Assembly (NCBI GenBank): GCA_025267735.1
Contig: CM046298.1
Location: forward strand, 37,509,264-37,573,263
Source of the DNA: Mactra quadrangularis
Lineage: Eukaryota > Mollusca > Bivalvia > Venerida > Mactridae
Direction of reading: 5' to 3'
DNA length: 64,000 nucleotides
Shown: positions 47,506 to 61,441 of the stretch, in pieces
Layout: the number at the start of each line of letters is the position of its first letter
Numbering within the stretch: the first letter of the stretch is position 1
The notes under the pieces: generated by a model
The model's input: the letters and a program-made list of their open reading frames with translations, nothing else
The model's database searches: none
What the model was told of the DNA's origin: nothing
Position numbers and translations under genes: made by a program

Positions 47506-48787
47506 TCACAACTCTGTTAATCAGAACTTAACACTCTGCTTCTTAAATTTTGAGATATGACATTGGAGTACCTGCTCTTCTCAGAAAAGTTTATTTAACA
47601 CACATTTTCTAAGCATTAAATGCTGCTGTAATGGCATATCTTTTTCTCTGGTGTGCACTACTAAATTATTTGTTAAATTATGCTTTTATGAAATGATTCT
47701 TACCAATAAATAAATAATCATTTGATCAAAAAACATCAGTTTTAGGTTTATGCATTTTATGTGGTGTATAACACTAGGGAAAAAAAATTCACTGACTGTG
47801 TGTACTTGTACTTCAGTGATATTCTGGCAGATTGTCTCAATATTTGATGCCATTACTGATTCCCTCGTGGATTTATTCAAATGAATTCTTGCACTTGTAA
47901 TAAGGTTATGTATGACACCGCATATGACCTTTCATCCCTTAGGCTCTGATTTTTTTTCAATGATTGAAAATTTGTAATCCTAGAAAAGCTTAATTAATTT
48001 GTACACGGTTGTTGTTCGGTTGTTGTTCGTTCATATGCTAGGTGCTTTTGTCTGTCAATATTTTCATGTCTGTGAATGATGTGCTAATGAAACCCTATTG
48101 AGATCGACTGTAAATTGCTGATAAAAATAGTAGGATAAATAAATTATTAGTTTTTTTTATCAAAGTCACCGCCAGGTATCATAGCCAATGGTAGACCACT
48201 GTGGGATAATCATATGCTCTTGTATGACGTGTTAATATATATTGGTATTATTTCGTGACAATGAAATGTGCGAATATTTCAAATATGATTAGTTTTGAGC
48301 TTTGACAGTGTTGAATCGTGACTGCAGAGACACATGTGGTAAATTGACATGTTGTATTCATGAGATAACAATTTTCTATAGCAATGGGTGTTGAGTCTGT
48401 TGACTGTATTTCCATAGTGAAGTCTTTTGTTCTGTTAATTTGTAATTGAATAGATTTCCTGTGTGTAGAGAATTAAGTTATGTACTATTGCTTTCATTAG
48501 TGATGAAATTACACTGAGGTAGTTCTCTGAGGTAAATTTGGGGACAAGCCTGCCTATCTCCGGATGAGTTTTCATTTTACCCCACTAAAATTTTGATATA
48601 TTGTCCAAATTTACTATTTGCTAATTGTTTTGCCTCTAAACAAGGTGATTCTGGGACATGCCCCCTCCCCTAACCCTCTAAGATTTTTTTATCCCCACAT
48701 TAATGAATTCTGAGTGACATGCCTTTGTTTGCCTTAATTTAAGGACATGCTCCTTTGCCCTGGGAAAATGTTATTGTTTTCCCACAT

Positions 48788-48947
48788 AGGGCTTGAAATT
48801 AATTTTGACAGAAATAATTCCTGGTTGAACAACAAACTGTTTATTTAACTTGCCTAAACCAAATGTTTCCTAGCAGTAGCAAGTTGCCCAAACCTATATA
48901 TATATATGTTGTCAGGGGCAATAGGACTCCCTTTTATATCAAGCCCT
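48788..48947. mobile_element. Small MITE, AGGGCTTGA family, copy 2
   Basis: AGGGCTTGAAATTAATTTT ... TATATCAAGCCCT. The interior is GTTGTCAGGGGCAATAGGA. CCACAT lies next to both ends, compatible with a worn 7-8 bp target duplication of hAT type. Confidence 0.7.
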
Positions 48948-49394
48948 TCCACATGTTTCATATGCTCCCTAAAATGACTATTACTTGAAAAGCATTTGTG
49001 ATCATTGCTCACATTATAGGAGACTATGTGAGGCTCTTTCTCATCCTGCCTAGTCAAAATGTTGAACTTTGTATTCATGATGGAAGTTAAAATGACCTGC
49101 AGGACATTAGTTTTCATGACCTAATTTTGTAGGCTGATGATATTTAGACATAAGTGTTACATTTATATTTATGAATTATGATTTGTTGACTGGTAGAATT
49201 GTACCATGTTTGTAACAGACTTTTAATGTTAGAATGACTTGTTGTAGAGGTTTGACATAATACTGACCTTGTTGATGTGGAGAATTCTGGGTAACACATG
49301 TTAACAAATTTTATATCCTAACAAGTCTGATTCAAAATGATTTTACATTGGAGTCTACAGTTGTGATAATTTGACTCATTTTCATCATTGGTCG

Positions 49395-49463
49395 ATAGCA
49401 ACAGGGTGTTGATTTTGACCTATACAATGTGTTGCTACAGTGTTAAACTCAACAAAAATATGA
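49395..49463 (+). mobile_element. Family-B SINE 3' fragment
   Basis: TGACCTATACAATGTGTTGC followed by TACAGTGTTAAACTC and AACAAAAAT is the family-B core and tail only. Confidence 0.55.
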
Positions 49464-51329
49464 GTTACGTAGCACCTAGACATAGCACATAGACTCAAAG
49501 AGATAACTTCCAGGCATTCCATACTTCCTCAATGCTTATTTCCTTATGATGTATATACACAATTATCTTGTTACTTAGTAGTACACTATAAGTTCCATAT
49601 TTCTTAATTAATGTTATCAGTGAGATCTCAGATGGGTAGATGAGATTATATTCTCAAAAACATCATTAGTTACAGAGTCCCTCCCCATTGGAAACATTAG
49701 TCTTTGTAGCCTTAATAGGCTGTATTAATTACAATTTCTGAAAAATATGAAAATATCAAGGCAATTAACATTTGAAAGACATCATTAGTGTGGAATAAAT
49801 TTGTAATGAACATTTTAGAATCAAAGTTAAGATTTGACCTACGTGTATACTTAATGATTATTCTAGAACTCATGAATGGACAGGGGGTAGAAAAAAGGGA
49901 TAGGCCAATCAGAGGGTTGATATTTCAGGGTGACCTCTTTTCCATAAGTAAGAGCAAAGAGGGCAGTATAAGATAAGGACCACCTTGATAATTGTTAATT
50001 CATGCAATTTTTTGACAATTTTTAAGCCACCAATGCTGACTTTGTGAAGACAAACATCACTGTATTTCGTGGGCTTTGTGCAATACAGTCATAACTCAAT
50101 GTAAAAGAGAGTAAGTTAGGACCGGTTTTGCACTAAGCCTGCCATTTAAGACCATTCCAATTTGAGAAGAAATAAGTCCCTGTATGAAGACCGTAGATTT
50201 TGTTGGTCCTAATAGTGAAGCTTTACTATAACTGGTATGCTAATTTCCTTCTAAGCTGTGATTGTATGAGTTTGACCTAAAAAAATCTAATTTGTTAGTG
50301 TTGCCATATCGAGATATATATATGGGTCATTTGATTTGTTGTCATTATTTTGACTACAGAGCGTAAAATATTTGTAAATAATGATGATTGATGTGTAGAG
50401 AGCTTAACTGAATTGTATTTGATATAAACTGTGTCCCATCAGACAGTGACGTCTTGTCATTAGTTGCCTACCAGTGATTGTATTAGTTGTTTTTTTTCAA
50501 AACAACATCTCCTGTCTTTCTGTATGTAAATTTTTCACACTTTATTTCTTGAAAATTGTGAGCAAAAATTTGTGGAACAATGAGCAAAATGTCTTTAAAG
50601 TTTTATACTTATTTTATTAAATCAATGCCTTTAAACACTAAAAAATACTTGCAGAAACATAGTATGTTTCTGGCCCTGCCAAAAACACTTGGTTTGTACT
50701 GCCAGTGCTTGGATTGGATAACCCAAAAATCAGAGTTCCAAATAGGGTCTATTGTATAGAATAATTTCTTTGACTATGGCAATACAGAAAAGGTGATAAA
50801 GACTCCAACCTTGACTAAAAGTAGGATGGAAAACCAAGGTTTGACTGTTTGTTTTTCTCATATCTATGACTGTATTAGTTTAAATTTATGTTTCCTAGTC
50901 AATCATATGATGATAATATAGTGTTGTTTTATTAATGGTATTATCAGTGATATGTTATCTCAGAGAGTCTGTTATTCTCACTTGGATCTGTTTGAAATGT
51001 TTGAATTCTTGTGATATCTGGTATTCTGGTACCTATTTCTCTCCTGGCAGAATATCTTAATCTATTATCTGATAAATTGTCTTGATTAGGATGTGTTTTC
51101 TTTTTTTCTTCAAGTGTGATACTTGCTATTCCTTTAATCAGTTTTAATACGTTTTCTCTTCCTTTCCTTGTATTGAACATGGCTGGTACCTGACTTTTAA
51201 TTGGAAATACTTTAATCATTGTAATCTTTGTATTTCGATGTCTGATTATTTTCTTGTCTTCAAGACTTTGTCAGTGTTTAGAGCGCAAGTTTGTTCTCCG
51301 AGTGATAGCAGTCATCACCTTAAATTTTC

Positions 51330-52800
51330 TCTTTCACTAGCCAGTTTAATTCAAGTTTTCTCTTGCACTATCCAGTTTAATTCAAGTTTTCTCTTGCACT
51401 ATCCAGTTTAATTCAAGTTTTCTCTTGCACTATCTAGTTTAATTCAAGTTTTCTTTTGCACTATCTAGTTTAATTCAAGTTTTCTCTTGTACTATCTAGT
51501 TTAATTCAAGTTTTCTCTTGCACTATCTAGTTTAATTCAAGTTTTCTTTTGCACTATCTAGTTTAATTCAAGTTTTCTTTTGCACTATCTAGTTTAATTC
51601 AAGTTTTATCTTGCACTTTCTAGTTTAATTCAAGTTTTCTTTTGCACTATCTAGTTTAATTCAAGTTTTATCTTGCACTATCTAGTTTAATTCAAGTTTT
51701 CTCTTGCACTATCTAGTTTAATTCAAGTTTTCTCTTGCACTATCTAGTTTAATTCAAGTTTTCTTTTGCACTATCTAGTTTAATTCAAGTTTTCTTTTGC
51801 ACTATCTAGTTTAATTCAAGTTTTCTTTTGCACTATCTAGTTTAATTCAAGTTTTATCTTGCACTATCTAGTTTAATTCAAGTTTTCTCTTGCACTATCT
51901 AGTTTAATTCAAGTTTTCTCTTGCACTATCTAGTTTAATTCAAGTTTTATCTTGTACTATCTAGTTTAATTGAAGTTTTCTCTTGCACTATCTAGTTTAA
52001 TTCAAGTTTTATCTTGTACTATCTAGTTTAATTCAAGTTTTCTCTTGCACTATCTAGTTTAATTCAAGTTTTCTCTTGCACTATCTAGTTTAATTCAAGT
52101 TTTCTCTTGCACTCACAGTTTAATTCAAGTTTTCTCTTGCACTATCTAGTTTAATTCAAGTTTTCTTTTGCACTTGCCAGTTTAATTCAAGTTTTCTCTT
52201 GCACTAGCCAGTTTAATTCAAGTTTTCTTTTGCACTTGCCAGTTTAATTCAAGTTTTCTCTTGCACTAGCCAGTTTAATTCAAGTTTTCTTTTGCACTTG
52301 CCAGTTTAATTCAAGTTTTCTTTTGCACTATCTAGTTTAATTCAAGTTTTATCTTGCACTATCTAGTTTAATTCAAGTTTTTTCTTGCACTATCTAGTTT
52401 AATTCAAGTTTTCTCTTGCACTATCTAGTTTAATTCAAGTTTTCTCTTGCACTATCTTGTTTAATTCAAGTTTTCTTTTGCACTATCTAGTTTAATTCAA
52501 GTTTTATCTTGCACTATCTTGTTTAATTCAAGTTTTCTATAGCACAATCCAGTTTAATTCAAGTTTTCTCTTGCACTTGCCAGTTTAATTCAAGTTTTCT
52601 CTTGCACTAGCCAGTTTAATTCAAGTTTTCTCTTGCACTAGCCAGTTTAATTAAAATTTTCTCTTGCACTATCTTGTTTAATTCAAGTTTTTTCTTGCAC
52701 TATCTTGTTTAATTTAAGTTTTTTCTTGCACTATCTAGTTTAATTCAAGTTTTCTCTTGCACTATCTAGTTTAATTCAAATTTTCTCTTGCACTAGCCAG
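51330..52800 (+). repeat. Minisatellite with 31-bp unit, about 47 copies
   Basis: The unit is AGTTTAATTCAAGTTTTCTC plus TTGCACTATCT. Variation is concentrated in two places: the TTCTC/TTCTT/TTATC segment and the ACTATCTAG/ACTAGCCAG/ACTTGCCAG segment. The GCCAG variants cluster near both ends and at about 52150-52330. One shortened unit (ACTCACAG) is at about 52115. It lies in GRK intron 2. Confidence 0.95.
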
Positions 52801-54339
52801 CTAGATTAGTTATGTTATATAGTTAAGGGCAAAATAAACTCAGCATGACTGTTTTAATAAGCAATTATCTCAAGCCTGAATGAATTTTTCACTTGGCCTA
52901 AGCTTCATGCAAGTGGGTTAAAGGCCAATAACATGACTTTTTAAAAGGAGAATAAGAGTTTACAGCCACCTTAAAACTGAACTATTTCTTGTGGTGAGCC
53001 AAATATTTGATAAGTGCAATAAGTTGTGCATCTCAGTTGAGATGTTTACATCATCTAATGTAATAGAATGGTTTTAATTTTACTAATAAGTATTTTAAAA
53101 AGAATTTACTGACTTGATTTACAGACTATAGATAAAGAAGGTTAATAATTGGTTTTTATTTGTATAATATACAAGTATCATAGCCTAGATGATTACTCTA
53201 GTCGAATTGATGTAATAATATAAATATCATAAAGTCCCCTAGTGAGTTCTCTCCTTTTACTGACTTTTATTAACCTCAATTTAACTATTATAACTTGCTA
53301 TGTAATTGTTATATACAATGCTATGCAGAAATCGTGATATTACAATAGATTTTGAATCTCTCTGGAAGCTAAATTTAAACTGCTGGATAAAACTTAGACG
53401 ATTGAATCCATTTTGGTATTGATATAATGTAATGTTTAAAAGTCAGGAGCGAATCTTAGTGCTTGCAATTCTGGGAACCAGTACAGAAATTAATGAAGTT
53501 TTAATATGCTTGCTAAAAAGGTGTTAATAGTGTGGTATTTATAAAATTAGAATTTAATTAAGAACCTTTATAGTCTTTTCTGTAAACCTCTAACATGAAG
53601 CCTGAGACATGCAAAAAGTGATTCAACTTAGTGAAGAAATATTCTTTTATATTAATTGGCTAGTTGGCAAATTACAATGAAATGTTATACATTTAGCCTG
53701 CACTCATGAAAATTCCCATTTGTTATAGTTATTTGTTTAGACCCTCACAAAGAATTGGTCTGTCGAGTCATGATTTTAACCCACTAGCCCAATGCCTAGA
53801 ACTAGTGAAAATTGATTCAGGCTAGTGAAAATGACATATTTCATACAAGACTGGCTAGTTGATTATTGTAAAGACTGGCTAGTTGATATTTGTAAATTTA
53901 TGTGGTCAGGCTAGTTATTGATTTTGCCTTTTACTATATCAGATATTAAAAAGAGCTAGTGTGTGAGGAGCTAGTGTGTGAGAAAGTTTTAAGCAATAAC
54001 TTGATCTGCCACTGTGTTTAATACTAAATATTTTCTTTGTTTTAAGCTCTGACGTAGATGATTCTTTTTTCTATCAAATTTTGATTTATCATGTGTATAT
54101 TTGAATCCATGTCTGTCATGAATCATATTGTTCTATTTTATGAACAATATAATAATTGTATCTAGGTCAGCTGAATGTTTTAACTTTCTATCTTCGTTAC
54201 ATGATCTTACATAATATTATCTGAATTTCTGCGTTGCATGAAAAAAAAAAATCTCTGGGATGTTCTGTGTTAGATATATTTTTGTTATCTTTTAATATTT
54301 AGTTTGGATCATTATGTAATATGTGTATATATTTGATAT

Positions 54340-54880
54340 GTATTAAATTATGTTCAATGGCTGACAGTCACTTCTAAACATTGCAGACTGACAGACAAAT
54401 CCTGTAAAGATGGTGTCTCTAGATCTCCAAGTTTACAGGACAGACTGTTCGGCAAAGAATTTGCTCTCACGAACACCGTTTTTTTTATTTATTTATTTTA
54501 TTTATTGGAGTTAACGCCGTGTCAACACAATTTAGGTCATTTTACGGCGTCCAGCGCACCTAACCTAGCTTTCCTGGACCCTTGTCTATAACCAGTACTC
54601 TACAAGGCCGGAAACTTCTCCATATTATCTAATCAATGGAGAATCAACATTATTGTCTAATTTTCATGGAAGAGTATGACTTCCCCGGATGGGATTCGAA
54701 CCCGCACCCCCTCGGGCACAAGAATCCAAATCCCGGCGCGCTACCAACTGGGCTATCGACCTGGGTTAACACAGTTTTCAATTCATCAAAATATGTAAAA
54801 TGTCTTGTAAGACTTGGTTAGGTTCTGTAAAATTTTGATCTTCACAGTACCAACTGTACAGTAATAAACTGTTGGGTTTC
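54340..54880 (+). repeat. Dispersed repeat interrupted by a SINE
   Basis: Similar to about 42960-43290 on both sides of the family-A SINE at 54504-54767, for example TTTACAGGACAGACTGTTC before it and CAGTTTTCAATTCATCAAAA after it. Confidence 0.6.
54504..54767 (-). mobile_element. Family-A SINE with target duplication
   Basis: Minus-sense copy with an (AAATA)n-type tail at its left. A 13-bp or so internal deletion removes ACCTACCCTTCC. AACACCGTTTT (54472-54482) and AACACAGTTTT (54768-54778) flank it with one mismatch. It sits inside an older repeat. Confidence 0.9.
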
Positions 54881-57800
54881 ACAGTGACTGATTGACTCTG
54901 CCACTTAGTGTGTTATGCACTCAATACTACATTCCTGGGGATTAATTTTACTGCAGTACCATTCTTCAGGGGCAGATCAAATTATTTTTAGGTGAACCAC
55001 AGAAGTTTTTCTCAAGAGATGAGGAGAGTGACATTAAATGTATTATTATTAATCCCATTTTCTCTTGCATTTAAAGAGACAAAAAGGTAAATGAACTTTA
55101 ACTCGGTCTGAGTATAAGAAAATTAACTCCCCATTTTGAATGATTTTCTCCTTCGATGAATGCTTCATATCTGATCACTGATAGACATGCATTGTCAATG
55201 ATGTAAGACATCATAAACATTAGTGTATTCAAACATACATTTTTGTGTCATCATCTTTATTTCGAGAATTGCCTGCAAGACTGTAGTAAGTGCATTGCTT
55301 AAAAGAGCCAGTTACTACAGTCTTGCCGTCAAACCTTGTAATATATAAGTACTATAGTTGTTAAATTTATGTATGTTTGCTTCTTGTGCATTTATTTTAC
55401 ATTTTGTCCCATATTTGTGAAAGTGCAAAAAAAATTCAAATTTACATTGAAATTGAAACAAATTTCTGTTAAATTTGTCTGGTATCCGAAATGCAGAGGT
55501 AACTAGTTTGTATGGATGAAGTGGACTTTTTTTAAATTTTATCTAGCAAAATGTATGATAGTTTCGGATTATAATCCATGCTATTTGTTTGATCCCATTT
55601 CGGATAATCGAGATTTAACTGTACATACCATATCATTATACATGTATATGTATACTAATTAGGTTAACAAGCAGACGATGTGCTATTTGTTCAATTGAAA
55701 TGTATGTCTTATCTGGGGTTACATCAGGGAAGTTCTCTTGTATTGCTTCCTTTTGGTGTATAATCCTATCTTTATAAAAATTATACTCGTTCAAAACTCT
55801 ATGCTCAACAGCACTATTAGCACTTTGATATATTTATACAAATTACTGTATATCATGTACATCTAAGCCTATATTGCTACTAAGTAGTTCAATTTCCTGG
55901 ATAAATGATCTGATTAATATACTTAATAAACATATAATATGTAATAATTATGTAATTGATATACATTTAATATACATATTTTATTATGTAATTATGAGGG
56001 TTAAGTAAAAGATAAAAATGTATATAATATTTATAGTTTGACATTTAAAGCCACTAAACGAAGACAAAGTCTTTATCATTAATCTAAAAACAAGTAAAAC
56101 TATCAAAAAGACAATAGAATATAATCGCCTTTGGATTATAATAACTCTCCATAGCGGGCTCCCTTTTAGGGGTCAAGTTATTCAAAATATCAATTTCTTA
56201 TAAAAGTGGGGTACTTATATAACATGCAAATTAGATTACGGAGATACCCTATCAGCCAATCAAGTTGCTTAAAAGGTGTTTGGTAAAACTTACTCAAAAT
56301 TGTAAAGTGATGGATATGTCACATCGTTTTCCCTGTGGTTTACTCAAGAAATCAGTGCGTTCAAATTTTGAGTACGCAAACATTTAAACTGATGCTAAAA
56401 AGAAACGCCTCATTTCAACTAGGTACACAATTTTCGTGATTCAGAATAATATAAGGAAACATTAATGTTTTCACCCTGTAAGAAGTCCTTGGTGACATGC
56501 TCAACGTAAGGTCTGTCGTTACTATGCTGATAGACACAGTCATAACGTTGCAAATACATAGAGACACTGGTCGAGCATAAAAGCTGTTCTATGTGTATGC
56601 CCACGAGATAACGTTGGCAAACAACGAGTTGTGACTTAAACTCGTATTGAAACATTGATTAATCTGAGGGCGTTACATTAGCCGAAACGCGAATCCTCAC
56701 TGAACTCTACACTCTCCCAACTACATGATCGCGATGATACGAGTGGAGAGATAGACGTTGGTGACAGTGGCATAACTTTAGAACCGTTTACGCCAAACAA
56801 GAAGATTTCACTCTTATTTGGCATGAACGGTCACCCTTTCACCACACATGACATTAACTGGTTCGTTTCTTTTTCCTGTCAGTATATTTTTATGTATAAA
56901 ACTATTTACATGATTTCGTGAGTTTTAATTGGCTTTTGCACGAAATTCACCATACAAGAGTGTATTTATCAAAGAAGAAAATTTGTTTTCTTCCGATTTG
57001 AAGTTGTGGTTATTTTTAGCCACGACGGGATGTTCCGATCTCGTTCGTTGAGTTCCGTGATTTTCCGTAAAGTCATTACTTTGGGTTTTATCGCTTATTT
57101 TTAAATAGTATTAGTATAAATTCTGGAGAAAATACTCGAGTTTTTTTGTGCCTTGGGTGCGTTTTATATATTCATTTAATGTTTGCATGAGTTTCAAGCA
57201 AAAACGTGATACTTGACAATTATCAGCGTTCTATTTAGTAAAGGGGCTTTAAGGCTGCATGGAACTTTTCTTTTGTACAATAATGTAAATGAATTATAAG
57301 TCTTTGTTTGTGTTTGTTGTTGTCCTACATTTTTTCACAAAGGACTGCTATAATTTGATTTGATACATAGATAATCAATAGTGAGGATGCCAATTCGATA
57401 TTGATTCAGTACCCGTAATTTCGTCTTTGGTACCGGCCTTTAAACATGTCTTTAAAAGCTTTAATGATTCCACTTAGAAACAACACATTTAAATAGTTTT
57501 GTCTCTTTCAAGACTTTCAACCACTATGATAAACAAGTGGATAGATTAATCAGTAAAAAAAAATTTGCTTTATTGATATATTTTTTTAAAAAAATATTGC
57601 AAATTTTAGTAACTACATGTATTTTATCATTATAAGTTAGTTTTCAACTCAAATGAATGCATTGATATATATTTAGAATAATCTGTACTAATTAATGAAC
57701 TGAATTGGAAAAAATGAAATGAAAGAAAAAAAATCAAATCGCATGGAATTGACTGTTCATCAAAATGTTACAGCCCTAGTTTTCACAAATTTGACACTCC

Positions 57801-58757
57801 TTTTCATCTGTCTCAGTGTTGCCTTAGTAACTGTGATTGGATTCAAATGGCTTTCTGAAAGACAATCATCCAGGAAATAGTTTTGCCTAGTTGCATAATT
57901 ATGTCTTAGTTTATTAGTGATGAAATAAGAGCATCTTGAAAAACCCTATCATATTACAGTAAATAACTGGCTTATTTTCACCCATGTCCAGACAAGTGAA
58001 GGGTTAATTAATTAATAATCTACGCAATGCTGGGTGCTGCTGTACTCATTCTAAGGTAATTATTGTATTGAGTCGTCATAGCAACCAAATGAAAAACATA
58101 AATATTAATACAAATATAGATATGTTATATAACAAACACATTCATATGTTTATAAGTAAAATTTAACTTGACTTGTCAATCTAACTTAAAAGCAGAGTTT
58201 AATTGTCAAAAACAGGGATGAATGTATAATATTCATTCAGAATATATTCAGAAGTTTTCTATCGTAATCAAATAGGGACTTTAGTCAGTTATCTTTCCCT
58301 GATAAAATCTGAAGCAATCCAAATGGTAAGTAGGTCCTTACAGTTGGAATCCTCGGATTTTATCATTTAATTCCTATGTAAGTATAACAAAATATTTCAT
58401 CTAATATCTTTCTTAGAAGTGATGAAATTTAGATAGTTCCTCACCCATAAAATACTTAGCTTAAATTTCAAACAAATTAAATGATTTACAAAAAAGTGAT
58501 TTAAGATTAATTTTGGCAAATTGACATTGAAAAGTAAGGGTAAAATCCGAGTAATCCAACTGATAGGACCTACCTATTTGAATAGTATACAAGGGTAAAT
58601 AACTGACTAAGGTCTCTTATTAAAGAAATAAATAAATTAGATGATATATATTGCAATGAACAGTTCTAAACTGCATCATATTTTGAACTTATTTGTTTTC
58701 CCAGGATGAGTTCAAACTTAAAAGTACAAGAGCATGTTATGTTTACATACTTTATTT

Positions 58758-59335
58758 TAGGGTTTCATTATCGGAAAAAATCAAAATCGTTCATCAGAAA
58801 TAATTGAACAACCCTTTTCGATCAATCATCGATTATATAATCGAAACATTTACTCAGGGTTTTCATTCTGAAATTATATGACAATACCTTGCAATGGTTT
58901 AAGTGATTTTGTTTCATATAATAGAATATTAAATCATGCATAATAAACCTATAATTAGTGGTTTAGTGGTTGTTTATGTTTGATAATAAAATCAATTTTC
59001 GGACATTTTCTGTACCTATACAGTATAGAAAAGGGACTATATACTGTCCGGTAATGGTGAATACCATGTCGCCAACCAAAAATATCAACACCGATCTCAA
59101 TAATTTACAATAACAAAGTAGTAGTAAAATGTACCCATCATGGTTTAATTGAGAAGAGTTTTATTCCCATGAAATACTTCTTCTCTAAGTTATATTAATA
59201 AATTAAAACTTGACTGTCTTACCGTCAAAAAAAAATGAATAACTGATATTAGCGATAATCGATTATTAAACTTCATAATCGATTGTCTGCCCCTTCTAAT
59301 GAAACAATCGATTATAATCGATCATCAAATCCCTA
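58758..59335. mobile_element. 578-bp hAT-type MITE with perfect 8-bp target duplication
   Basis: Ends TAGGGTTTCATTATCG and (inverted) TAGGGATTTGATGATCG, with subterminal ATCGATTATAATCG blocks. CTTTATTT is duplicated exactly (58750-58757, 59336-59343). An 8-bp duplication and TAGGG ends are diagnostic of hAT non-autonomous elements. No coding sequence. Confidence 0.9.
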
Positions 59336-59580
59336 CTTTATTTATACAAGTTTTTTTACTGGTTTTAAAAAATACTTGAAAATGAGCCTTACTTTGAAAA
59401 ATACTTAATTGGATTAAGTCTTGAAAAAGTGCTCAAGTTGTCCTTGAATCAATGTGAGAACATGTCATGAAACTTGTAAATAGCCTTTACTTAGCATTTT
59501 TATTTAAAAAAATCTCAAGTAAAGAAGCTTAGAATAGATTGTTGAAATATCATAAATTATTGGATACAAATTCCTTTAAA

Positions 59581-59911
59581 GCTCTTGGCTGGCTCAGTAG
59601 CATGCAAGTCTACTGATCGGGGTTGTTGGTTCGATTCCAAGGCTAGGAATACTTTTGTGGTGTTTGGTCATGAAATAATTTCTACGGCCATTCTCCCTCC
59701 TACCTCTGATTCTAAATCATGTTGGCCAGTATCTGTTGTCAGTCACTGACTGAAGTATGTACCTAGCAACTAATTAACAGCTAAAACCAGAGATTTAGCC
59801 TTGACAGAAATGGTAAGTCAGTTGACTGTTCAACAGTCGTGATATGACCTTAAAGGCTTTACAATGTTTAACTTCAGCATAAAAACCCGACAAAAACAAA
59901 AAAAACAAAAA
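59581..59911 (+). mobile_element. Family-B SINE, most complete copy
   Basis: Plus-sense tRNA head with TGGCTCAGTAGC and perfect B box GGTTCGATTCC, then a body with GTCAGTCACTGACTGAAGTA, and the 3' core TGACCTTAAAGGC...AGCATAAAAACCC ending in an A-rich tail. Confidence 0.85.
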
Positions 59912-60410
59912 TCCTCTAACTTTTAAGCATGTATGTCTACATGCCTCCATATTGCTTGGTCATGAAAATATTTTCTACTGTTATTTTCTCTTATACTGCT
60001 GTTTCAAATAGGGTAGTTGTCATAGCCACTGTCAAAAAGGATGTGCTTAAAACTGGGTTGAATTTGGGTCTAGAGAACAAAGACTCCAGGAAGTTGGATC
60101 CAATGCCTACGGTCATATGATTAGAAAAACTGATTTTGTTGGGGTGAAAAATACCATAAATAGCAAAAAATTATCATTTTGAATAACAGTTTGGTGTTAA
60201 AGGTGATGATAGTGTATAAATATAATATGTCATGTTGTTAACAGTTATGCATGGTGATATTGGTTATCACATGAGAAATAGTGTTTTAGTTTGTGTTGTA
60301 CAATATTCTCTGTTACCGTGCCACCTGTACTCTATTAGATACAATGTATACTGAAAACCTTAGATTTGTCGTTTGATCATACTTGAATAACAGAGTTTCC
60401 TACTTGTCTT

Positions 60411-60680
60411 ATAAAGTACTTGAAAATTGGCTCAGCCTTGAATGGTACTTGAAAATAGGCTTAGCCTTGAAAGGACTTGAAAATAGACTTAGCCTTGAAG
60501 AGTACTTGAAAATAGACTCAGCCTTGAAGAGTACTTGAAAACAGGCTCAGCCTTGAAAAGTATTCGAAAAATAAGCTTAGCCTTGAAGAGTACTTGAAAA
60601 TAGGCTAAGTCTTAAATGGCACTTGAAAATAGGCTTAGAAATCAGCTTTGCCTTGAAAAATACTTGAATTGGGTGGAGCC
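60411..60680 (+). repeat. Tandem array with about 29-bp unit (ACTTGAAAATAGGCTTAGCC)
   Basis: About eight to nine units of GAGTACTTGAAAATAGGCTT plus AGCCTTGAA with point changes. Related single units occur at 59365-59450 and 61060-61095. Confidence 0.85.
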
Positions 60681-61441
60681 TTCAAAAAATGCTTGAGTTT
60701 ACTTAAATTTGACAGAAGAGCTCTTGAACTTGTAAAGTAGTCTTGAAATAGCATTTTCACAAAAAATGTTAAAAAAATTGTCCAAAAATCTAAACAACTG
60801 TAATAGATATTTAATGGGGTAAGAATCTGCCAAGCAGATACGTCCAGATTAGATGTAAGAAAGAACTGTCATTAAAATTTTTAGGCTTCCATGTCAGATT
60901 ATTCTAGTGTGATTAAGCAATATTATTGTAATGACAGCTAAGAAGGTTTAGAAATTTTGTTTGTTTATAAATGGCAACAGATAAACAAAGCAAAGTGAAC
61001 TGATTTACAATGGTTTACCTTACATTTGCTGCTGTCCAGTCAAGGACGATTATTTGGGTTGAAAGTGCTTAGAAAGTTGAAAACTTAGCCTTGTAAAGTA
61101 CTTAATTTTTAGCTAGATTTTTCAACCAAAAAAACCCTGGCGGGCGGGCAGGCGTCTGGTGTCCTTAACAATTGCCTTTAAGTTTTCAATTAAGCATGTA
61201 TTTCTGCCATTTATTGTCAGATCTTTACGATACTTCATACAATGATAACATGCCATGTGATGAACAGAATAAGACAGTAACCACATCTCTATCTGGCTTT
61301 ATTATGGATTATTTCCCCTTTTGCATTGAAGTTTTAAAATCCAGCTTTAATGTGGTTTCCACATTACATTTCTTGTCTTTTTTTTGAAGACTATGGTATA
61401 AACCAAGTCATATTAAATTGTATAATTTCTTTTATTTTCAG

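Noticed and set aside
50944..51219. 91-codon minus-strand ORF with protein-like composition
   Set aside because: No family recognised, no splice signals noticed and no second copy; plausible by chance in 64 kb. A translated search would decide.
51330..52800. CRISPR-like array
   Set aside because: Units are contiguous with no unique spacers and the genome is animal.
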